From JALYUA01 sp039931865 (GTDB taxonomy: Bacteria; Acidobacteriota; Thermoanaerobaculia; UBA5066; Gp7-AA6), in NCBI GenBank assembly GCA_039931865.1, contig JBDTRB010000042.1:1-29603 (forward strand): DNA of 29,603 bases. Reading direction: 5' to 3'. The translations under genes and the position numbers were made by a program. Of this stretch, positions 8,356 to 16,184 are shown piece after piece. The notes under the pieces were generated by a model. That model did no database searches. It worked only from the letters and a program-made list of their open reading frames with translations, and was not told the origin of the DNA. The first letter of the stretch is position 1, and each line of letters begins with the position of its first letter.

Positions 8356-9519
8356 GTGCGTAAGGACTTCCTGCCGTTCGCCCGTCCCTCGATCGGGGAC
8401 GAAGAGATCGCGGAGCTCATCGATACCCTGAAGTCCGGCTGGATCACGACAGGGCCGAAGGTCGAGCGGTTCACGAAGGAGTTCGCGGAGTACGTCGGCG
8501 GGCGCTACGCCGTTCCCGTCTCGTCCGCGACCGGCGGCCTCCACGTCGCGCTCCTGGCGCTCGGTGTCGGTCCCGGAGACGAGGTCATCACGACCCCGAT
8601 GACGTTCGTCGCGACGCTCAACACGATCGTGCACTGCGGGGCCGTTCCCGTGCTGGTCGACATCGACAGGGCGACCCTGAACATCCGCGTCGGAGAGATC
8701 GAAAAGAAGATCACGCCGCGCACGAAGGCAATCCTCCCCGTTCACTACGTCGGGCAGGCCGCGGACCTCGACCCGATCCTGGAGATCGCCGCCCGGCGCG
8801 GGGTCGCCGTGCTCGAAGATGCGGCGCACGCGGTCGGCTCCGAGTATCGGGGCCGGAAGATCGGGTCGTTTCCGACGACATCGATTTTTTCGTTTCACCC
8901 GAACAAGAACATGACGACGGGCGAGGGCGGGATGGTGGTCACGTCGGACGAGGCCGTGTTCGAGAAGGCATCGCTCCTGAAATTTCACGGGATGGACCGG
9001 GAGGCCTGGAAGCGGTTCGCGAAGGCGGGAAGCCCGCGCTACGACGTCGCGCTTCCGGGGTTCAAGTACAACATGATGGACATCCAGGCGGCGCTGGGGC
9101 TCCACCAGCTGAAGAAGCTCGAAGGATTCCTGGTCGAGCGCGAGCGTCTCGCTCGCCGCTACGACAGCGCGCTCGGCGGCGTCGCGGGGTTGATCCTCCC
9201 GAAACCGGTCCCTTACCCGGTGCGTCATGCCTGGCATCTGTACACCCCGCTGGTGGACGTCGACCGTCTGAGGATCGGCCGCGACCAGTTCATGGCGGAG
9301 CTGAAGGCCCGGAACATCGGGACCGGCCTGCACTACACGGCCGCGCACGAATTCTCTTATTACGCGGAGCGATTCGGATGGCGGCCGGACGACTTCCCGG
9401 ACGCGCACTTCGTCTCCGAGCGGATCGTCTCGCTGCCGCTCTTTCCCGGGCTGACCGACGAGGATCAGGATGACGCGATCGACGCGATCCGGCACGTCCT
9501 GACCGCGTTTCGGGGCTGA
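8356..9519 (+). CDS. arnB: UDP-4-amino-4-deoxy-L-arabinose--oxoglutarate aminotransferase
   Basis: 387-residue DegT/DnrJ/EryC1 family PLP aminotransferase, close in length to E. coli ArnB (about 380). Along the chain it shows 'FLPFARPSIGDEEI' and 'GWITTGPK' at the N-terminus, 'SSAT' 56-59 (PLP phosphate), 'EDAAHAVG' 154-161 and 'FSFHPNKNMTTGEGG' with the Schiff-base lysine K184. The C-terminal 'IGTGLHYTAAH' and 'SERIVSLPLFPGLTD' match ArnB strongly. It transfers an amino group from glutamate to UDP-4-keto-pentose, giving UDP-Ara4N in the cytoplasm. The start is a GTG with a TAGAAT box 7 nt upstream and no ribosome site. It is first in the order arnB-C-A-A-D, separated from arnC by about 100 nt holding heptamer repeats, so arnC may have a promoter of its own. 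General DegT sugar aminotransferases are the alternative, but the neighbours settle it. Confidence 0.95.
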   Translation: MRKDFLPFARPSIGDEEIAELIDTLKSGWITTGPKVERFTKEFAEYVGGRYAVPVSSATGGLHVALLALGVGPGDEVITTPMTFVATLNTIVHCGAVPVLVDIDRATLNIRVGEIEKKITPRTKAILPVHYVGQAADLDPILEIAARRGVAVLEDAAHAVGSEYRGRKIGSFPTTSIFSFHPNKNMTTGEGGMVVTSDEAVFEKASLLKFHGMDREAWKRFAKAGSPRYDVALPGFKYNMMDIQAALGLHQLKKLEGFLVERERLARRYDSALGGVAGLILPKPVPYPVRHAWHLYTPLVDVDRLRIGRDQFMAELKARNIGTGLHYTAAHEFSYYAERFGWRPDDFPDAHFVSERIVSLPLFPGLTDEDQDDAIDAIRHVLTAFRG

Positions 9520-9534
9520 CGGGCCGGCTTCCGG

Positions 9535-9576
9535 CTGACAGCCGGCAGCTGACACCTGACAGCTGACAGCCGACAG
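9535..9576 (+). repeat. Heptamer tandem array, consensus CTGACAG
   Basis: Six consecutive 7-bp units read CTGACAG, CCGGCAG, CTGACAC, CTGACAG, CTGACAG, CCGACAG. The array lies between the arnB stop and the arnC start. CCGGCT/AGCCGG at 9531-9545 can pair around a 3-nt loop. A related CTGATAG array is at 23567-23601, also upstream of a glycosyltransferase operon. Confidence 0.75.
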
Positions 9577-9578
9577 CT

Positions 9579-9584
9579 TAAGAT
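9579..9584 (+). promoter_or_regulatory. -10-like box (TAAGAT) before arnC
   Basis: TAAGAT lies 11 nt before an ATG at 9596 that opens an 8-codon reading frame (9596-9622, peptide MKTPGRTP) whose TGA overlaps the arnC ATG at 9619. It may drive arnC-arnA-arnA-arnD separately from arnB. Confidence 0.35.
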
Positions 9585-9618
9585 CGCCTCCGCGAATGAA
9601 AACTCCGGGCCGGACTCC

Positions 9619-10656
9619 ATGAAGGTCTCGGTCGTCGTCCCCGTCTACAACGAGCAGGCGAACCTCGACGAATTCTTTCGCCGGACGCTCGCCGTCATGG
9701 ACGGCCTCTCCGCACCCTACGAGCTTCTCGTCGTCGACGACGGGAGCCGGGACCGATCCCTCGGCATCCTGAAGGCCTGGGCCGCGCGGCGGCCCGACGT
9801 CATCCGTGTGCTCGAGCTCTCGCGAAACTTCGGTCAGCATCCGGCGATCCTGGCTGGCTTTCGGGACGTGACGGGCGACGTGATCGTGACGCTCGACGCG
9901 GACCTCCAGAATCCGCCCGAGGAGATCCCGAAGCTGCTTGCGAAGGTTGAAGAGGGCTACGACGTGGTTGGAGGAGTTCGGGTGTCCCGGCAGGACTCGT
10001 TCGCCCGGAGATTCGCTTCCCTGATCGTCAACCGGATCACGGTCGCGATCACCAGAATGCGGCTGACGGACTTCGGCTGCATGCTGCGGGCGTACTCCCG
10101 TGACGTCGTCGACGAGATCAACCGCACCGAGGAAGCGGCGACGTTCATCCCCGCGCTCGGGCAGAGTTTCGCGCGCAACCCGACCGAGATCGAAGTCGCA
10201 CACGCACCCCGCACCGGCGGCGAATCGGCGTATTCGCTGTATCGGCTGATCCGACTGAACTTCGACCTGATGACGGGCTTCTCCTCCGTGCCGCTTCAGC
10301 TCTTCGGCATTCTCGGCACTCTCGTTGCGCTCGGGGGCATCGGCTTCGGCCTTTTCCTTTTCGTCCGCCGGCTGATCGTCGGGGCAGAGGTTGAGGGTGT
10401 CTTCACGCTGTTCGCCATCCTGTTCACGCTTCTCGGGATCGCCATGGCGGGACTGGGGATCGTCGGCGAGTACGTCGGGCGCATCTACGAACAGGTGCGC
10501 GGTCGCCCGCGCTTTTCGGTGCGGCGCGCCTGGGGCCTCCGTGGCGAGGCTGCCCCCCCTCGCGTCGAATCGGCCCCGCCGGGTTCTGCGGGAGCGGGAC
10601 CGAAGGCGGCGGCCGAGACCCCTGCGGCCAACGCCTCTCCGGCGGTCCCGCGTTGA
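9619..10656 (+). CDS. arnC: Undecaprenyl-phosphate 4-deoxy-4-formamido-L-arabinose transferase
   Basis: 345-residue GT2 enzyme that moves Ara4-formyl-N from UDP to undecaprenyl phosphate at the inner membrane. It opens 'MKVSVVVPVYNEQ', with 'VVDDGSRDRS' near 37-46, 'LDADLQNPPEEIP' near 93-105 and 'DFGCMLRAY' near 152-160, as in E. coli ArnC (322 residues). Residues ~220-300 carry two membrane helices and the typical 'EGVFTLFAILFTLLGIAMAGLGIVGEYVGRIY' region. About 45 residues of Ala/Pro-rich tail after 'RGRPRFSVRRAWG' are extra compared with ArnC. The ATG at 9619 shares bases with the TGA of an 8-codon frame, and the stop overlaps the TTG start of the next gene (TTGA). A polyprenyl-phosphate-hexose synthase is the alternative, but the gene order supports ArnC. 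Confidence 0.92.
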   Translation: MKVSVVVPVYNEQANLDEFFRRTLAVMDGLSAPYELLVVDDGSRDRSLGILKAWAARRPDVIRVLELSRNFGQHPAILAGFRDVTGDVIVTLDADLQNPPEEIPKLLAKVEEGYDVVGGVRVSRQDSFARRFASLIVNRITVAITRMRLTDFGCMLRAYSRDVVDEINRTEEAATFIPALGQSFARNPTEIEVAHAPRTGGESAYSLYRLIRLNFDLMTGFSSVPLQLFGILGTLVALGGIGFGLFLFVRRLIVGAEVEGVFTLFAILFTLLGIAMAGLGIVGEYVGRIYEQVRGRPRFSVRRAWGLRGEAAPPRVESAPPGSAGAGPKAAAETPAANASPAVPR

Positions 10657-11564
10657 CCCGCGTCGCGGTCTTCGCGTACTCCGACACGGGGCACGCGTGC
10701 CTGAAGGCCCTGCTCGACCGGAGCGCCGACGTCGTGTTCGTCGCGACGCATGCGGACGATCCTAAAGAAGCGCATTGGTTTCCGAGCGTCGCCGAGCTCG
10801 CGCGGTCGCGCGGGATCGAGCCGGAGATCGTGGATGACCCGCGCGCGCCGGGACTCGCCGAGCGCATCCGCTCCGCACGCCCGGATCTCCTGTTCTCCTT
10901 CTACTACCGGGGGCTGCTTCCCGACGCGGTCCTCCGGCTGCCGTCGCTGGGGGCTTTCAACATCCACGGTTCGCTCCTCCCCCGGTTCCGCGGACGCGCG
11001 CCCGTGAACTGGGCCGTGCTGAAAGGCGAGACCGAGACGGGCGCGACGCTGCACGCCATGACCTCACGCGCCGACGCCGGCGACATCGTGGACCAGCAGA
11101 CGGTTCCGATCGGACCCGACGACACGGCTCTCGAGGTGCAGCGGCGCGTCACGGCGGCCGCGGTCGCGGTGTTGACACGCCGCCTGGGAGAGCTTTCCGC
11201 GGGCCGGGCGCCCCGGGTCCCGCAGGACGAGTCCCGGGCGACGAAGTTTCCGCGCCGCGGGCCGGAAGACGGGCGGATCGACTGGTCCTGGAGCGCCCGG
11301 CAGGTCCACGATCTGGTCCGTGCCGTGACGCACCCGTGGCCCGGCGCCTTCACCGATATTTTCGGAGGTAAGGCGACGCTCTGGAAAACGTCCGTGCCGA
11401 ACCTCGGCGCGCACGACAACTTCCCCGGCCAGATCCGAACCGAAGCGGGCCGGCTGTACGTCGCCTGCGGGGACGACCGATACGTGGAGGTCCTGGCGCT
11501 GCAGCGCGAAGGAGAGGACGAAATGGAAGCCAGCCGGTTCATCGCGGAAATGGTGACGCCATGA
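10653..11564 (+). CDS. arnA: UDP-Ara4N formyltransferase (separate N-terminal half of ArnA)
   Basis: 303 residues matching the first half of E. coli ArnA, a cytoplasmic enzyme that transfers formyl from N10-formyltetrahydrofolate to UDP-Ara4N. The catalytic trio of ArnA (N102, H104, D140) is present as N103, H105 in 'NIHGSLLPRFRGRAPVNWA' and D141 in 'RADAGDIVDQ', a constant offset of one. The remainder ('RRGPEDGRIDWSW', 'VRAVTHPWPGAFT') is the C-terminal OB-like part of formyltransferases. The start is a TTG inside TTGA at the arnC stop, and the stop overlaps the ATG of the decarboxylase half (ATGA). In E. coli both halves are one polypeptide; here they are two genes kept in order, so the hexamer could still form by association. 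Methionyl-tRNA formyltransferase is the main relative but is ruled out by context. Confidence 0.92.
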   Translation: MTRVAVFAYSDTGHACLKALLDRSADVVFVATHADDPKEAHWFPSVAELARSRGIEPEIVDDPRAPGLAERIRSARPDLLFSFYYRGLLPDAVLRLPSLGAFNIHGSLLPRFRGRAPVNWAVLKGETETGATLHAMTSRADAGDIVDQQTVPIGPDDTALEVQRRVTAAAVAVLTRRLGELSAGRAPRVPQDESRATKFPRRGPEDGRIDWSWSARQVHDLVRAVTHPWPGAFTDIFGGKATLWKTSVPNLGAHDNFPGQIRTEAGRLYVACGDDRYVEVLALQREGEDEMEASRFIAEMVTP

Positions 11565-12589
11565 GGGTGCTCATCCTCGGCGTCAACGGATTCATCGGCA
11601 ATGCCCTGACGGAACGGATCCTCGGCACGACCGACTGGGAGGTGTCCGGCCTCGACATCGGCAGCGACAAGATCGCGCCTTTTCTCGGGCACTCCCGCTT
11701 CACGTACCTCGAAGGCGACATCGCGATCAACAAGGAGTGGATCGAGTACCAGATCAAGAAGTGCGACGTCGTGCTCCCGCTCGTCGCGATCGCGACCCCG
11801 GCCGCGTACGTTCGCAACCCGATCGCGGTCTTCGAGCTCGACTTCGAGGAGAACCTGCGCATCGTCAAACAGACGGTCCGCTACAAGAAGCGCGTCGTGT
11901 TCCCTTCGACGTCGGAGGTGTATGGGATGTGCCCGGACCCCGAGTTCGACGAAGAGCGCTCGACACTCGTCTACGGTCCCATCCACAAGCAGCGGTGGAT
12001 CTACTCCTGCTCGAAGCAGCTTCTCGACCGCGTGATCTGGGCGTACGGGATGGAAGAAGGTCTCAAGTTCACGCTCTTCCGGCCGTTCAACTGGATGGGA
12101 CCGCATCTGGACGACGTCGATTCGCCGAAGGAGGGCTCGAGCCGCGTCCTCACGCAGTTTCTCCACAACATCCTGTACGGCGAGCCGATCAAGCTCGTGG
12201 ACGGCGGGACCCAGCGCCGGTCCTTCACATACATCTCGGACGGCATCGACTGCCTCATGAAGATCCTCGAGAATCCGAACGGCGCGGCGGACGGCGGAAT
12301 CTTCAACATCGGAAACCCCGCGAACGATCTCTCGGTGCGGCAGCTCGCCGAGGCGCTGGTGGCGGCCGTCGCCGAGCATCCCAATTTCGGCGAAAAGGCC
12401 CGCAAGACTCCGCTCGTAGACGTGTCTTCGGGCGAGTACTACGGCGAGGGGTACCAGGACATCCTGACGCGCGTGCCGTCGGTGAAGCGCGCGAAGGACA
12501 TCCTGGGATGGGAGCCGCGCGTCCCGATGGAGGAGGCGATTCGCAAAACCGTCGCTTTCTACCTGGACAAGCGCCCGGCGAAAGGTTGA
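11561..12589 (+). CDS. arnA: UDP-glucuronate C4 oxidative decarboxylase (separate C-terminal half of ArnA)
   Basis: 342-residue NAD-dependent extended SDR enzyme that oxidises UDP-glucuronate and decarboxylates it to UDP-4-keto-pentose, the entry step of the Ara4N route. The Rossmann motif 'GVNGFIG' is at 7-13. S118 and E119 in 'STSEVYG', Y148 and K152 in 'YSCSK', and R304 in 'ILTRVPS' correspond to S433, E434, Y463, K467 and R619 of E. coli ArnA with a constant offset of 315. S433, E434 and R619 are the residues tied to decarboxylation rather than epimerisation, so this is an ArnA-type enzyme and not a UXS or GalE relative. 'DFEENLRIVKQTVRY' and 'LFRPFNWMGP' are near-identical to ArnA. It overlaps its neighbours by 4 nt on both sides (ATGA before, TTGA after). 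Confidence 0.95.
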   Translation: MRVLILGVNGFIGNALTERILGTTDWEVSGLDIGSDKIAPFLGHSRFTYLEGDIAINKEWIEYQIKKCDVVLPLVAIATPAAYVRNPIAVFELDFEENLRIVKQTVRYKKRVVFPSTSEVYGMCPDPEFDEERSTLVYGPIHKQRWIYSCSKQLLDRVIWAYGMEEGLKFTLFRPFNWMGPHLDDVDSPKEGSSRVLTQFLHNILYGEPIKLVDGGTQRRSFTYISDGIDCLMKILENPNGAADGGIFNIGNPANDLSVRQLAEALVAAVAEHPNFGEKARKTPLVDVSSGEYYGEGYQDILTRVPSVKRAKDILGWEPRVPMEEAIRKTVAFYLDKRPAKG

Positions 12590-13512
12590 GCTCGCCGCCT
12601 CCAGCCGATCCGGCGCCGCGGCGCGTCGCGCTGAAGGTGGACTGCGACACGCTGGTCGGCACACGGGAGGGAATCCCCGCGCTCCTGGACGTCTTCGCCC
12701 GGCGCGGCATCCGCGCGACGTTCTACTTCACCTTGGGGCCGGACCGTTCCGGAGTCGCGGCCCGACGGGTGTTCACGCGGCGCGGCTTTCTGCGGAAGAT
12801 GTGGAAGAGCCGCGCGGCCTCGCTCTACGGGTTTCCTACCATGTTGTACGGGACGCTCCTGCCCGCGCCGCCGATCGGGGAGCGCTACGCCCGCGAGATC
12901 CGCTCGGTTGCGGACGCCGGGCACGAAACGGGAGTGCACGGCTGGGACCACGTGGGCTGGCACGACGGGCTCGACCGCTGGTCCGAAGAAAAGATCCGGC
13001 AGCACGTCGAGCGTGCGCACGCGGAGTACCGGCGCATCTTCGGAACGGCGGCGACTTCGAGCGCCGCGCCCGGCTGGACCGCGAACGTGGTCTCTCTCGA
13101 CGTCGAGTCGGAGCGCGGCCTTCTCTTCACGTCCAATTCGCGCGGGGGCACGCCATTTTTCCCCCGGGCCGGCGGGCGCACGTTTGCGACGCTCGAGATC
13201 CCATCGACTCTTCCCACGCTCGACGAGACGCTCGCCTGGGACGATCTTTTAGACGACGCGGCGCAGCGAAATTTCTACAGGCGGGCGCCGCTTGGGACGG
13301 AAGTTCACACGATCCACACCGAAGTCGAAGGCCGCTCGCGGCGCGCGCTGTTCGAGCGGATCCTGGACGATTGGCGGAGCGATGGCGTCTCGTTCCCGAC
13401 GCTGGCGGAGCTCGCCCGCGAGACGCTGGCGGGACCGGGAGAGATTCCGGTCCGTGAGCTCGTCCGCACGGCGCTGCCAGGCCGCGGGGGGACGGTGGCC
13501 ACCGGGACATAG
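12586..13512 (+). CDS. arnD: 4-deoxy-4-formamido-L-arabinose-phosphoundecaprenol deformylase
   Basis: 308 residues if translation begins at the TTG at 12586, which overlaps the preceding TGA as TTGA; there is no ATG in a suitable place. It is a polysaccharide-deacetylase (NodB/CE4) family metal hydrolase that removes the formyl group from undecaprenyl-phosphate-Ara4FN at the inner membrane. It follows E. coli ArnD (about 296 residues) along its length: 'LKVDCDTLVGTREGIP' with the metal aspartate D19xD21, 'SRAASLYGFPTML', 'GHETGVHGWDHVGWH' with the metal histidines, 'SAAPGWTAN', 'SNSRGGTPFFP', 'IPSTLPTLDE' and 'VHTIHTEVEGRSR'. The last gene of the arn group; no arnT, arnE or arnF follows. Downstream lie G-rich palindromes and a convergent gene. 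Confidence 0.94.
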   Translation: MSSPPPADPAPRRVALKVDCDTLVGTREGIPALLDVFARRGIRATFYFTLGPDRSGVAARRVFTRRGFLRKMWKSRAASLYGFPTMLYGTLLPAPPIGERYAREIRSVADAGHETGVHGWDHVGWHDGLDRWSEEKIRQHVERAHAEYRRIFGTAATSSAAPGWTANVVSLDVESERGLLFTSNSRGGTPFFPRAGGRTFATLEIPSTLPTLDETLAWDDLLDDAAQRNFYRRAPLGTEVHTIHTEVEGRSRRALFERILDDWRSDGVSFPTLAELARETLAGPGEIPVRELVRTALPGRGGTVATGT

Positions 13513-13579
13513 CCCCGGCCCGCCTCCGCCCGATCCAGTCTCTACACCCCTGTCGCGAGGCGAGCCGGCTCGCTCCTCC

Positions 13580-13609
13580 CCTCTCCCCCTGCGACAGCGG
13601 GGGGAGAGG
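13580..13609. repeat. G-rich palindrome between convergent arnD and FG-GAP genes
   Basis: CCTCTCCCCC at 13580-13589 pairs with GGGGGAGAGG at 13600-13609 around a 10-nt loop. A close relative lies at 27671-27698. The position between convergent genes would suit a two-way transcription stop, but there is no T tract, so this is only a possibility. Confidence 0.65.
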
Positions 13610-13750
13610 ACGGGTGAGGGGGGCGAGCCGAGGTTCCTTTCTCGAACTGCGACAGCGGGGGGAGAGGACGGGTGAGGGGGGCAAGCCGAGGCACCCCTCT
13701 GAGGTCAGGCGAGAGGGGGGCGAGCCGAGGTTCCTATCTCGAACTGCGCG
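13590..13750. repeat. Direct repeats of about 58 bp and 30 bp
   Basis: A unit starting 'TGCGACAGCGGGGGGAGAGG' at 13590 recurs at 13648, 58 bp later. The segment starting 'GGGCGAGCCGAGGTTCCT' at 13621 recurs with a one-base change at 13718, and a weaker copy starts at 13679. The region is noncoding on both strands as far as I can see and fills most of the gap between arnD and the convergent FG-GAP gene. Confidence 0.75.
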
Positions 13751-13760
13751 AGCGGGCGAA

Positions 13761-14966
13761 TTACCGGCTCATCAGGATCGAGATCGAGTGGTCCTCCGGG
13801 TTGGCCGTCACCGCGTCCGCGCGATGATCGCCGTTGAAATCCGCCAGCAGAACGCGCTCCGGGTGGCCGCCGACGCGCACCGTGACCGTGCGGGCGGGGG
13901 AGAGTCCGTCCGGCCCTCCGAAGGCGATCGTCAGCGTGTCGTCGACCTGGTTCGCGGTCGCGGCGTCGGCATAGCCGTCTCCGTCGATGTCGCCGCCGGC
14001 AACGTCTCCGGACGCTCTCCCGGTGGAGATCCTGGGGCCGAGGCGGAACCGTCCGCCGCCTTCGTTGACGAGCGCCGTCAGCCCGTCGCCGGACGGGTCC
14101 GTCCCCTGGCCCGAATAATTCGCGACCAGGATGTCGGGGCGGCCGTCGCGGTTGACGTCCGCAATGTCGACCGCGAACGGCGAGGGTCCGCCGGCGAGCG
14201 GAGGGTTGGATGCACCGGTGAAATGGCCGGCACCGTCCCCCTTCAGGACCGTCAGGTGCCCGCTCCCGAAGTTCGGCGCGGTGAGATCGCACCGCCCGTC
14301 GCCGTCGAGATCCGCCAAACGGAGATTGCGGTAGGGCTTACGGCCCGCTTCGATCGGGATGCCGGGCGCCGCGAACCCTCCCTTGCCGTCGCCGCGCAGG
14401 AGCGTGAAGCGGTTCTCCCCCCAGCTGTCGATGACGAGATCCGCGAAACCGTCTCGGTCGGCGTCGCAGACCCCGATCGTATGCGGATGGGGAGTGCTTC
14501 GGACACGGAACGGAGAGCCGGGCGCCGGGCGGAATCGGCCGCGTCCGTCTCCGAGAAGGACGGTGACGAGCGGGGCGCCGTGGTTGGCGATCGCGAGATC
14601 GAGCGTGCCGTCGCGGTTCAGGTCGGCCGCAACGATCTCTGTGGGATCGGGCCCAGCGGCGAATGCGCCGACGCGCTGGAGTCCGCCCCGGGCGTCGCCC
14701 AGAAACACGACGAGGTCGTTGGATCGGGCGCTCGCGACGGCGAGATCGAGCCGTCCGTCGCCGTTGAAGTCTCCGCTGGCGAGAGCCGCGGGACTGTGGT
14801 CGGACCCTAGACTCACGACGCGCGGCGGAAGGAAGGGCGCGCTCCGGACCGCGGCCGGCGACGGCAGCCCGTCGGAAGGGGAATGGAACGCCAACGCCGC
14901 GAGAAGGATCGTCCGCAGGCGCCAACGGAAATGACGGTCAACAACGAGGGACACGACGGAAGTCAT
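13761..14966 (-). CDS. Secreted seven-repeat FG-GAP/VCBS beta-propeller protein
   Basis: 401 residues from the ATG at 14966. The frame is open further upstream but runs into a dispersed repeat and the SDR gene on the other strand, so the shorter start is preferred; no clear ribosome site or -10 box was found. A membrane-export signal lies around residues 17-33 ('LRTILLAALAFHSPSDG'). Seven FG-GAP/VCBS repeats follow, each with a calcium-type loop: 'GDFNGDGRLDL', 'ADLNRDGTLDL', 'CDADRDGFADL', 'ADLDGDGRCDL', 'ADVNRDGRPDI', 'GDIDGDGYADA' and 'ADFNGDHRADA'. Seven such repeats make one closed integrin-alpha-like propeller, filling almost the whole mature protein. The family is extracellular and calcium-binding; there is no sign of an enzyme. 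It is convergent with arnD. Confidence 0.88.
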   Translation of the reverse strand: MTSVVSLVVDRHFRWRLRTILLAALAFHSPSDGLPSPAAVRSAPFLPPRVVSLGSDHSPAALASGDFNGDGRLDLAVASARSNDLVVFLGDARGGLQRVGAFAAGPDPTEIVAADLNRDGTLDLAIANHGAPLVTVLLGDGRGRFRPAPGSPFRVRSTPHPHTIGVCDADRDGFADLVIDSWGENRFTLLRGDGKGGFAAPGIPIEAGRKPYRNLRLADLDGDGRCDLTAPNFGSGHLTVLKGDGAGHFTGASNPPLAGGPSPFAVDIADVNRDGRPDILVANYSGQGTDPSGDGLTALVNEGGGRFRLGPRISTGRASGDVAGGDIDGDGYADAATANQVDDTLTIAFGGPDGLSPARTVTVRVGGHPERVLLADFNGDHRADAVTANPEDHSISILMSR

Positions 14967-14971
14967 ACCAG

Positions 14972-15153
14972 AACGTCGCCTCCGCTCACTGCGGGAGCTG
15001 CCGTTCACTGACGGCGAACGGCCGGCCGGCGGCTCGGCTGGATGCGGCCTCGCCGGCCTGCTCCCTTCGTTCGCTGCGGCTCCCGCCCTGAGAGGCTCCT
15101 CCTTCCCTCGGTCAGGAGACTCCTCTCGGGCGAGCTTAGCCACCATGGTGGTG
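14972..15153. repeat. Dispersed structured repeat, copy 1
   Basis: About 182 bp beginning 'AACGTCGCCTCCGCTCACT' and ending in the palindrome CCACCATGGTGG. A second copy in the same orientation is at 27464-27653. The repeat contains stems such as GCCGTTC/GAACGGC and GCCC.GAGAGG/CCTCTCGGGC, whose sequence differs from copy 2 while pairing is kept. It lies between the divergent FG-GAP gene and the SDR gene. Confidence 0.85.
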
Positions 15154-15248
15154 AGGTTTGAGCTGAGGGGCACAGAGAGGCGCGATCGCGAAGGCATTCC
15201 GATGTTTTGTTTGGGGCCGGCGGGATCGGGGCGGCAGGAGGCCGGCGG

Positions 15249-15254
15249 TAGAGT
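15249..15254 (+). promoter_or_regulatory. -10-like box (TAGAGT) of the SDR gene
   Basis: TAGAGT ends 7 nt before the ATG at 15262, with no Shine-Dalgarno sequence in between. It also helps choose this ATG over in-frame upstream starts at 15145 and 15202. Confidence 0.45.
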
Positions 15255-15261
15255 GGAAACT

Positions 15262-16110
15262 ATGACGGCTTTTCCCGACATGACCGGCAAGGCGGTCCTC
15301 ATCACCGGCGCGACCTCCGGGATCGGGCTCGAGACGGCCCGTGCGCTGGCTCGCATGGGCGCTTTCGTCCTGGTGGGCGCGCGGGATCCGGCCCGCGGCC
15401 AGGCGGTAGTAGAGGAGATCCGGGCGCGCGGCGGCCGGGCGGAGCTCGCGACCGTCGACCTCGCCTCTTTCGCTTCGATCCGCGCGGCGGTTGCGCGTCT
15501 TCTCCCGGCGCACCCGACGGTGGACGTTCTCGTCAACAACGCCGGGATGGCGTCGCGGAAGAGGGAGCTCTCTCCGGACGGGCACGAGCTCACCTGGGCC
15601 ACGAATTTCCTCGGCCCGTTCCTCCTGACGCGGCTCGTACTTTCAGCGCTCCGGATGTCCCCGGCGGCCCGGGTGGTCAACGTCAGCTCGGTCGGTCACA
15701 AGTCGGGGCGGCTCGACTGGGACAACCTCGAGCTCGAGCGCGGCTTCGCGACGTTTCGCGCCTACGCGAATTCGAAGCTGGCCCTGAATCTGTTCACGCG
15801 CGAGCTGGCTCGGCGCGAGCCGTGGCTCTCCGTGAATGCGGTCCACCCGGGAGCGATCGCGACGAACATCTGGCGCGCCGCTCCCGCGGCCGCGAGGTGG
15901 GTCCTCGAACGGGTGCTGCCGTCCGCGGAAGCCGGCGCGCGCCCCGTCGTTCGCCTCGCCTCCGCGCCGGAGCTCGCCCGGGTCAGCGGCCGTTACTTCG
16001 ACAAGTTGCGGGAAGCGACGCCCTCCGCCGCCGCCCGGGACGACTCCGCGGCCGCCAGGCTCTGGGACATTGCGGAGAGGGAGACGGGTGCGGGGACGGG
16101 TGAGGGTTGA
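15262..16110 (+). CDS. Short-chain dehydrogenase/reductase, retinol-dehydrogenase-like
   Basis: 282 residues from the ATG at 15262, chosen because a TAGAGT box lies 7 nt upstream and because the residues before it are not SDR-like. Classical SDR layout: cofactor loop 'TGATSGIG' 15-22, 'ARD' after beta-2 (R41, D42), 'NNAG' 92-95, the catalytic serine in 'VVNVSSVGHKSG' and Y168xxxK172 in 'YANSKLALN'. 'LTWATNFLGPFLLTRL' and 'VHPGAIATNIW' place it with the RDH/WWOX-like branch acting on lipophilic alcohols or ketones. The arginine after beta-2 suggests NADP(H). It is cytoplasmic and alone in its unit, divergent from the FG-GAP gene. The substrate cannot be told from the sequence. Confidence 0.92.
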   Translation: MTAFPDMTGKAVLITGATSGIGLETARALARMGAFVLVGARDPARGQAVVEEIRARGGRAELATVDLASFASIRAAVARLLPAHPTVDVLVNNAGMASRKRELSPDGHELTWATNFLGPFLLTRLVLSALRMSPAARVVNVSSVGHKSGRLDWDNLELERGFATFRAYANSKLALNLFTRELARREPWLSVNAVHPGAIATNIWRAAPAAARWVLERVLPSAEAGARPVVRLASAPELARVSGRYFDKLREATPSAAARDDSAAARLWDIAERETGAGTGEG

Positions 16111-16184
16111 GAGTTGCGATTTGAGAGTAGAGCGTTCAGCCCGGCGGTCCGCCTGACCCCTGATCCTGACCCCTCCCGCCCCAC

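Noticed and set aside
9535..9576. CRISPR array
   Set aside because: The units are 7 bp and contiguous, with no spacers and no cas genes in the window.
8317..10203. 628-codon open frame on the minus strand
   Set aside because: It lies opposite arnB and arnC, which have clear family matches, and its Arg/Asp/Val-rich translation resembles no protein. High G+C opens antisense frames.
10904..12664. 586-codon open frame on the minus strand
   Set aside because: Antisense of both arnA genes; composition is that of a shadow frame.
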